9,499 nt of DNA from an archaeon. GTDB lineage: Archaea > Aenigmatarchaeota > Aenigmatarchaeia > GW2011-AR5 > GCA-2688965. Location: positions 5,199 to 14,697 of the forward strand of contig NZEE01000014.1 of assembly GCA_002688965.1 (NCBI GenBank), given 5' to 3'. The notes under the pieces were generated by a model that did no database searches, had not been told where the DNA came from, and saw nothing but the letters and a program-made list of their open reading frames with translations. Below are positions 7,432 to 9,499 of this stretch, piece by piece; position 1 is the stretch's first letter; every line of letters starts with the position of its first letter. Position numbers and translations under genes: made by a program.

Positions 7432-7626
7432 ATGGGTTCAATAAGATCAAAAGAAATTAAGAGAGCTAGTAAAGAGATAGCTAAAAGACTACCTGGTGCT
7501 GCTACTCCTGATTTTAACTCAAATAAGGAAATGATTCGTGATATTGTTGTTGACAAAAAACAAAGAAATGCTGTTGCTGGTTATTTAGTAAGAGTTGCTA
7601 GAAATGCTCAAAGAGAGACTTCTTAA
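7432..7626 (+). CDS. rps17e: 30S ribosomal protein S17e
   Basis: This 64-residue small-subunit ribosomal protein of the archaeal/eukaryal S17e (eS17) family has no bacterial counterpart. The pattern MGSIRSKEIKRASKEIAKRL, then TPDFNSNKEMIRDI, then KKQRNAVAGYLVRV follows the family consensus (MGRIR..IKR.A.EL, DF..NK, SKK.RN.IAGY.TR). The length is typical. The ATG at 7432 is chosen because it gives the conserved MG-IR start and has GTGAT at 7424-7428 as a ribosome-binding site. An in-frame GTG at 7405 would add nine unrelated residues. It is divergent from nop5 and 31 nt upstream of the next small gene. Confidence 0.93.
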   Translation: MGSIRSKEIKRASKEIAKRLPGAATPDFNSNKEMIRDIVVDKKQRNAVAGYLVRVARNAQRETS

Positions 7627-7627
7627 T

Positions 7628-7637
7628 TCTTTAAAAC
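7628..7637 (+). promoter_or_regulatory. Possible TATA box for the 79-aa gene
   Basis: CTTTAAAACT-like sequence in the 31-nt gap after rps17e lies about 26 nt before ATG 7658. It could give a leaderless transcript separate from, or added to, read-through from rps17e. Confidence 0.3.
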
Positions 7638-7657
7638 TATTTAGAATAGGTTTAATT

Positions 7658-7897
7658 ATGGATAACAAAATAGTTTACGTTATGTTTAGAGATGGTGAAG
7701 CTGGACATGTTCCAGATGCTCTTGCAGACAGAATTAAGAATTTTGAAGATGCAGAACGTGCTGGGGACCCTGAACAAACGGAATTAGGTAATGATATGTA
7801 TGCTCTTCCTGTTAGAATTCCTTCACATGTTACCACAAAATTCATGGCTGCATGTCGTGGTGATGATTGTTACTCAGTGAGTTTAGATAAACCTTAG
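7658..7897 (+). CDS. Hypothetical 79-aa acidic protein
   Basis: I do not recognise this protein. It opens with a beta-strand-like MDNKIVYVMFRDG, continues with a helix rich in Asp/Glu (about 21-37: PDALADRIKNFEDAERAG), then a second strand MYALPVRIPSHV and the ending FMAACRGDDCYSVSLDKP. C67 and C72, four residues apart, could bind metal or form a disulfide. There is no signal peptide or membrane segment, so it is probably cytoplasmic. The ATG at 7658 is chosen over an earlier in-frame start inside rps17e (7595) because the extra residues would come from the overlap with that gene and a TATA-like box precedes 7658. Codon use is that of the host. Position behind S17e hints at a translation-related or merely co-transcribed role; this is inference only. 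Confidence 0.7.
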   Translation: MDNKIVYVMFRDGEAGHVPDALADRIKNFEDAERAGDPEQTELGNDMYALPVRIPSHVTTKFMAACRGDDCYSVSLDKP

Positions 7898-7991
7898 ATT
7901 TCTAACAAGTTTAAAATATTGTTCTATAAGTTATATTACTAAACACACACAAACTTTCGAAGAAGTACGATTAACTTCAAGGGATATCACT

Positions 7992-8079
7992 GAAAAGTGA
8001 GGTTTCTTTCTAAAAGTATGAATTCTCTGAGATAGCGGATGCTATCTTCCAAGTATTGATAAAAAGTGAGGAAAGACCC
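7992..8079 (+). promoter_or_regulatory. Leader of the small-gene island, with hairpin and short repeat
   Basis: Bases 8029-8036 (GAGATAGC) and 8041-8048 (GCTATCTT) form an 8-bp hairpin, the outermost pair being G-U, with a GGAT loop, about 31 nt before the first island gene. The 10-mer AAAAGTGAGG occurs twice, at 7993-8002 and 8062-8071; the second copy supplies the Shine-Dalgarno for ATG 8080. A five-codon frame (MNSLR, 8018-8035) ends inside the hairpin. Together this looks like an untranslated leader with possible translational control, but no known riboswitch is recognised. Confidence 0.35.
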
Positions 8080-8502
8080 ATGAACGATGAAGAGAAAAAG
8101 CGAGAACTTCTGCGAAAAATTGCAGAAAACTTGGCAACATTTGCAAAAGCATTTCAAGATGCTGCTGAGTATTTTGATCTTACGCAAATGAGCTACGAAG
8201 AGTATCTTCAATGGTTTCGGGATATGAATGCTCGCTTGTGGATGATGATGCAAAACCTTGGTGGTGAAACTGATCCACACAGGCATGTACGTGATGTTGA
8301 CATGCCTAACACAACGATTCCGCCATCACCAAACCCTCCGAAGAAGAAACTTCGTTATGCAGACTATATTGAGTTCTCAAATTACGCAGAGCTCAAGAAG
8401 TTTGAGAAAATGAAGCAGATATCTGCAGAAGAGATCAAGGCATGTGATCCCGATGAGTTGATGAAAAAGCTCATGGGAGGAGATGAGGATGTGGAAACCT
8501 GA
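8080..8502 (+). CDS. Hypothetical 140-aa protein, first gene of the island
   Basis: I do not recognise this family. The N-terminal half is helical and charged (MNDEEKKRELLRKIAENL onward), with aromatic and Met clusters in YEEYLQWFRDMN and RLWMMMQNLGG (about 49-67). A flexible proline-rich linker follows (about 81-93: NTTIPPSPNPPKK). The C-terminal part is a second helical piece containing YADYIEF, YAELKKFEKMK and SAEEIKACDPDELMKKLMGG. There is no membrane segment, so it is probably cytoplasmic. ATG at 8080 is preferred over the in-frame TTG at 8056 because AGTGAGGAAAG at 8065-8075 sits at good Shine-Dalgarno spacing. Arg codons CGA, CGG, CGC and CGT are common here, whereas ileS mostly uses AGA; together with higher GC this marks it as foreign. 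The next gene starts 14 nt before its end, so translation is probably coupled. Confidence 0.7.
   Translation: MNDEEKKRELLRKIAENLATFAKAFQDAAEYFDLTQMSYEEYLQWFRDMNARLWMMMQNLGGETDPHRHVRDVDMPNTTIPPSPNPPKKKLRYADYIEFSNYAELKKFEKMKQISAEEIKACDPDELMKKLMGGDEDVET
8475..8482 (+). promoter_or_regulatory. Strong Shine-Dalgarno for the 38-aa ORF
   Basis: GGGAGGAG ends 6 nt before ATG 8489 and lies inside the preceding coding sequence. It is a better match to the anti-Shine-Dalgarno than the sites before the flanking host genes, and it is the main support for the short ORF. Confidence 0.6.
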
Positions 8503-8605
8503 CCGGTATTGTGTTTTTAATTGGGCTCTGGGTGTTATTGGGCTCATTATCATATCAACTCCGCTCTGGCTTCCACAATTACTCTTGAAGCTGGGGTGGT
8601 TCTGA
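8489..8605 (+). CDS. Small 38-aa predicted membrane protein overlapping the upstream gene
   Basis: This short frame starts at ATG 8489, overlaps the end of the 140-aa gene by 14 nt in a different frame, and ends at TGA 8603-8605. The product starts MWKPDRYCVF and continues with a hydrophobic stretch from about residue 11 to 34 (NWALGVIGLIIISTPLWL, then PQLLLKL). It is predicted to cross the membrane once, or to lie in it as a proline-broken helical hairpin. A strong GGGAGGAG ribosome-binding site lies 6 nt upstream, and the next gene starts 16 nt downstream with its own strong site, so the frame fills an otherwise empty gap. No family is recognised. It could be a small subunit or regulator of the neighbouring membrane-anchored protein. 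The call depends on frame, Shine-Dalgarno and hydrophobicity. Confidence 0.6.
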   Translation: MWKPDRYCVFNWALGVIGLIIISTPLWLPQLLLKLGWF

Positions 8606-8606
8606 G

Positions 8607-8613
8607 AAAGGAG
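8607..8613 (+). promoter_or_regulatory. Shine-Dalgarno of the third island gene
   Basis: AAAGGAG lies 8 nt before ATG 8622. It is a canonical bacterial-type site, unlike the GGTGA/GTGAT sites and leaderless starts of the host genes in this window. Confidence 0.6.
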
Positions 8614-8621
8614 AGGGAACG

Positions 8622-8987
8622 ATGATCGAGAAAAGATTTCAACCGCTAGTTGCGCTGGGGGTGTGTGCCTTTCTTATGGTTGGTACCTGGTTTCTCACAG
8701 ATATCACCACAACGATAAATTACAATATGAAAGTGTTGGAGGAAAAGGAGATTCTGATTGCTGGGGATGATGTTCCGCTCAAGTATATTCAGGTTGAAAT
8801 CCTGTCCACCGGCAAGACATCGATGGAAGACGGAACAACTAAGTATACCATAACAGCGAAAATCAACGGACCAATTATCCGTTTTGACTATCCGTTTGAC
8901 GTCGTTGTTACCAAGGAACGGCACGACGAAGCTGTGAATCTTGGGAAGAACCGCCTTTGGCGCGGAGAAGGACAAAAGGAGGGATAA
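8622..8987 (+). CDS. Hypothetical 121-aa membrane-anchored protein, third island gene
   Basis: This protein of unknown family has one N-terminal hydrophobic segment (about residues 9-25: LVALGVCAFLMVGTWFL) after a short basic start MIEKRF. It is therefore probably anchored with the C-terminal domain outside; the segment lacks an obvious signal-peptidase or lipobox site, although C15 is present. The remaining part looks beta-rich: YIQVEILSTG, TTKYTITAKIN, IIRFDYPFDVVVTKE (residues about 55-104), ending in a charged tail. It contains CCG, GCG, CTG, GGG and CGG codons and its first 60 bases after the start region are about 53% GC, the most host-unlike stretch in the window. It follows the 38-aa ORF by 16 nt, so the three island genes form one transcription unit. 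An AAGGAGG lies at its very end (8977-8983) with no start codon behind it at usual spacing. Confidence 0.72.
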   Translation: MIEKRFQPLVALGVCAFLMVGTWFLTDITTTINYNMKVLEEKEILIAGDDVPLKYIQVEILSTGKTSMEDGTTKYTITAKINGPIIRFDYPFDVVVTKERHDEAVNLGKNRLWRGEGQKEG

Positions 8988-9076
8988 CCCTTCGCGTTCT
9001 GCGAGGGTACTGGGAACCTGAGAACCCAAGTAACACTCGAAGGGTGAAAGGGTTGACTCGGGTGAAGAGGCCTGGG
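8987..9076 (+). other. GC-rich foldable 3' segment with competing stems
   Basis: Bases 8987-8994 (ACCCTTCG) can pair with 9038-9045 (CGAAGGGT) as a perfect 8-bp stem enclosing a TGGG/CCCA mini-hairpin (9011-9014 with 9024-9027). The same 5' strand can instead fold locally: CCCTTCGC with GCGAGGG (8988-8995 with 9001-9007, one bulged T). Or AACCCTT can pair with AAGGGTT (8986-8992 with 9048-9054). These pairings are mutually exclusive. The segment has no convincing ORF, is much richer in G/C than the host, and ends at a terminator hairpin. It could be a 3' UTR structure, a small RNA, or a recombination or replication site. No known family is recognised. Confidence 0.4.
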
Positions 9077-9105
9077 GCCAGAGAAACTATTTCTCTGGCT
9101 TTACT
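9077..9105 (+). terminator. Rho-independent-like terminator hairpin
   Basis: GCCAGAGAAA (9077-9086) and TTTCTCTGGC (9090-9099) form a perfect 10-bp stem with a CTA loop, extendable by G-U pairs, followed by TTTACTATT. The stem is strong and the T-tract is modest. It ends the three-gene island unit. It is also fully palindromic, so it would work on both strands or could be a protein-binding site. Confidence 0.65.
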
Positions 9106-9129
9106 ATTGTCAACTTATCGGTATTGATT

Positions 9130-9141
9130 GATATAAAAATA
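9130..9141 (+). promoter_or_regulatory. TATA box for the Cys-rich exported protein
   Basis: GATATAAAAATA is centred about 25 nt before ATG 9161, the spacing for a leaderless archaeal transcript. It marks the return to host-type signals right after the island terminator. Confidence 0.55.
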
Positions 9142-9160
9142 ATGAAATTCCATTATAATC

Positions 9161-9499
9161 ATGAAGAAAAACACAAAAATATTTTTTGGTGTATTAATTA
9201 TTGTGCTTGTAGCTGTTGCTGGATCATCGTATGTTTTACTTACTCCTCTTGCTGAGATTGATAGTTTTGAAGATTGTATTAATGCTGGTTTTCCTGCAAT
9301 GGAATCTTATCCTCGTCAGTGCAATACTGCAGACGGTAAACACTTTGTAGAAGATATAACTATAGATATTCCTGCTGAAGAATTATGTGAAGTGGATGAA
9401 GATTGTGCATGTGGTGTTCATATTGATACTAGAGATTGTTTCTTAGGAAATAAAGATTATGTTGACATTAGTGAACAATGTCCTGATTATTGTACAGGT
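9161..9499 (+). CDS. Cys-rich exported or membrane-anchored protein, 5' part (truncated by window edge)
   Basis: This frame is open from ATG 9161 to the right edge, with 113 codons and no stop. The N-terminus is basic (MKKNTK) and followed by a hydrophobic segment at about 8-28, a signal peptide or anchor, so the rest is probably outside the cell. Residues 35-63 carry the motif SFEDCINAGFPAMESYPRQC followed by DGKHFVE. I recall this YPRQC-type motif as recurrent in secreted proteins of archaea and candidate-phylum bacteria, often placed just after a signal sequence. Eight cysteines are visible (39, 54, 76, 82, 84, 93, 107, 111), suggesting disulfides. A second Cys-rich unit starts at LCEVDEDCACG. 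Its function is unknown; surface binding or inhibition is possible but not shown. Codon use and the TATA box are host-like. Confidence 0.8.
   Translation, partial: MKKNTKIFFGVLIIVLVAVAGSSYVLLTPLAEIDSFEDCINAGFPAMESYPRQCNTADGKHFVEDITIDIPAEELCEVDEDCACGVHIDTRDCFLGNKDYVDISEQCPDYCTG

Noticed and set aside
7595..7657. N-terminal extension of the 79-aa protein to an earlier in-frame start inside rps17e
   Set aside because: The extra residues come from the overlap with the S17e coding sequence and the spacer, while ATG 7658 has a TATA-like box at leaderless spacing.
7898..8030. C/D box guide RNA near the nop5-flpA locus
   Set aside because: CTGA occurs twice, but no RTGATGA C box or paired C'/D' layout was found at suitable spacing.
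8646..9029. Minus-strand frame of 127 codons opposite the third island gene
   Set aside because: The plus-strand frame has a strong Shine-Dalgarno, operon position and a coherent anchor-plus-domain protein. The antisense frame has none of these and runs through the structured segment.
8985..9105. Integron attC site behind a gene cassette
   Set aside because: The segment is foldable, but no GTTRRRY/RYYYAAC core pair was found at the stem ends and no integrase is in the window.

Overview
The window is chromosomal DNA of an AT-rich archaeon. The diagnostic genes are an archaeal fibrillarin/Nop5 pair, ribosomal protein S17e and an archaeal/eukaryal-style isoleucyl-tRNA synthetase. Many genes have a TATA-like A/T box about 22-30 nt before the start codon (leaderless or short-leader transcripts), and several internal starts have GGTGA or GTGAT ribosome-binding sites. 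Compact genes and reduced forms of several proteins would fit a small-genome (DPANN-like) lineage. That placement is an inference and was not tested by phylogeny.

Layout. 1-299 (-): 5' part of an unrecognised Cys-rich protein that runs off the left edge. 365-1060 (-): AlkD-type DNA alkylation repair glycosylase. 1194-5153 (+): ileS followed after 9 nt by a DHH/DHHA1 phosphoesterase. 5154-5952 (-): a two-gene unit, GNAT acetyltransferase then SnoaL/NTF2-like protein, meeting the DHH gene tail to tail with no gap. 5986-7337 (-): nop5 then fibrillarin, joined by an ATGA overlap; these are the C/D box RNP 2'-O-methylation proteins. 7432-7897 (+): S17e and an unknown 79-aa protein, divergent from nop5. 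9161-9499 (+): a Cys-rich exported or membrane-anchored protein, cut by the right edge.

Between about 7980 and 9105 lies a block that does not look like the rest. It has three small, tightly packed plus-strand genes (140, 38 and 121 codons). Two have strong purine-rich Shine-Dalgarno sequences, and the 38-codon gene overlaps its upstream neighbour. A hairpin leader precedes the genes. A GC-rich, highly foldable 3' segment follows, ending in a perfect 10-bp bacterial-style terminator hairpin. Spot counts over 60 bases give about 28% GC in ileS (3181-3240), 37% in the first island gene (8101-8160), 53% in the third (8641-8700) and 32% in the flanking right-hand gene (9181-9240). Codon choice shifts the same way. 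I read it as an acquired cassette of unknown function, or less likely an assembly join. It is the best candidate here for something undescribed. No transposase, integrase, CRISPR array, rRNA or tRNA was seen, and there is no stretch over 300 bases without a gene.
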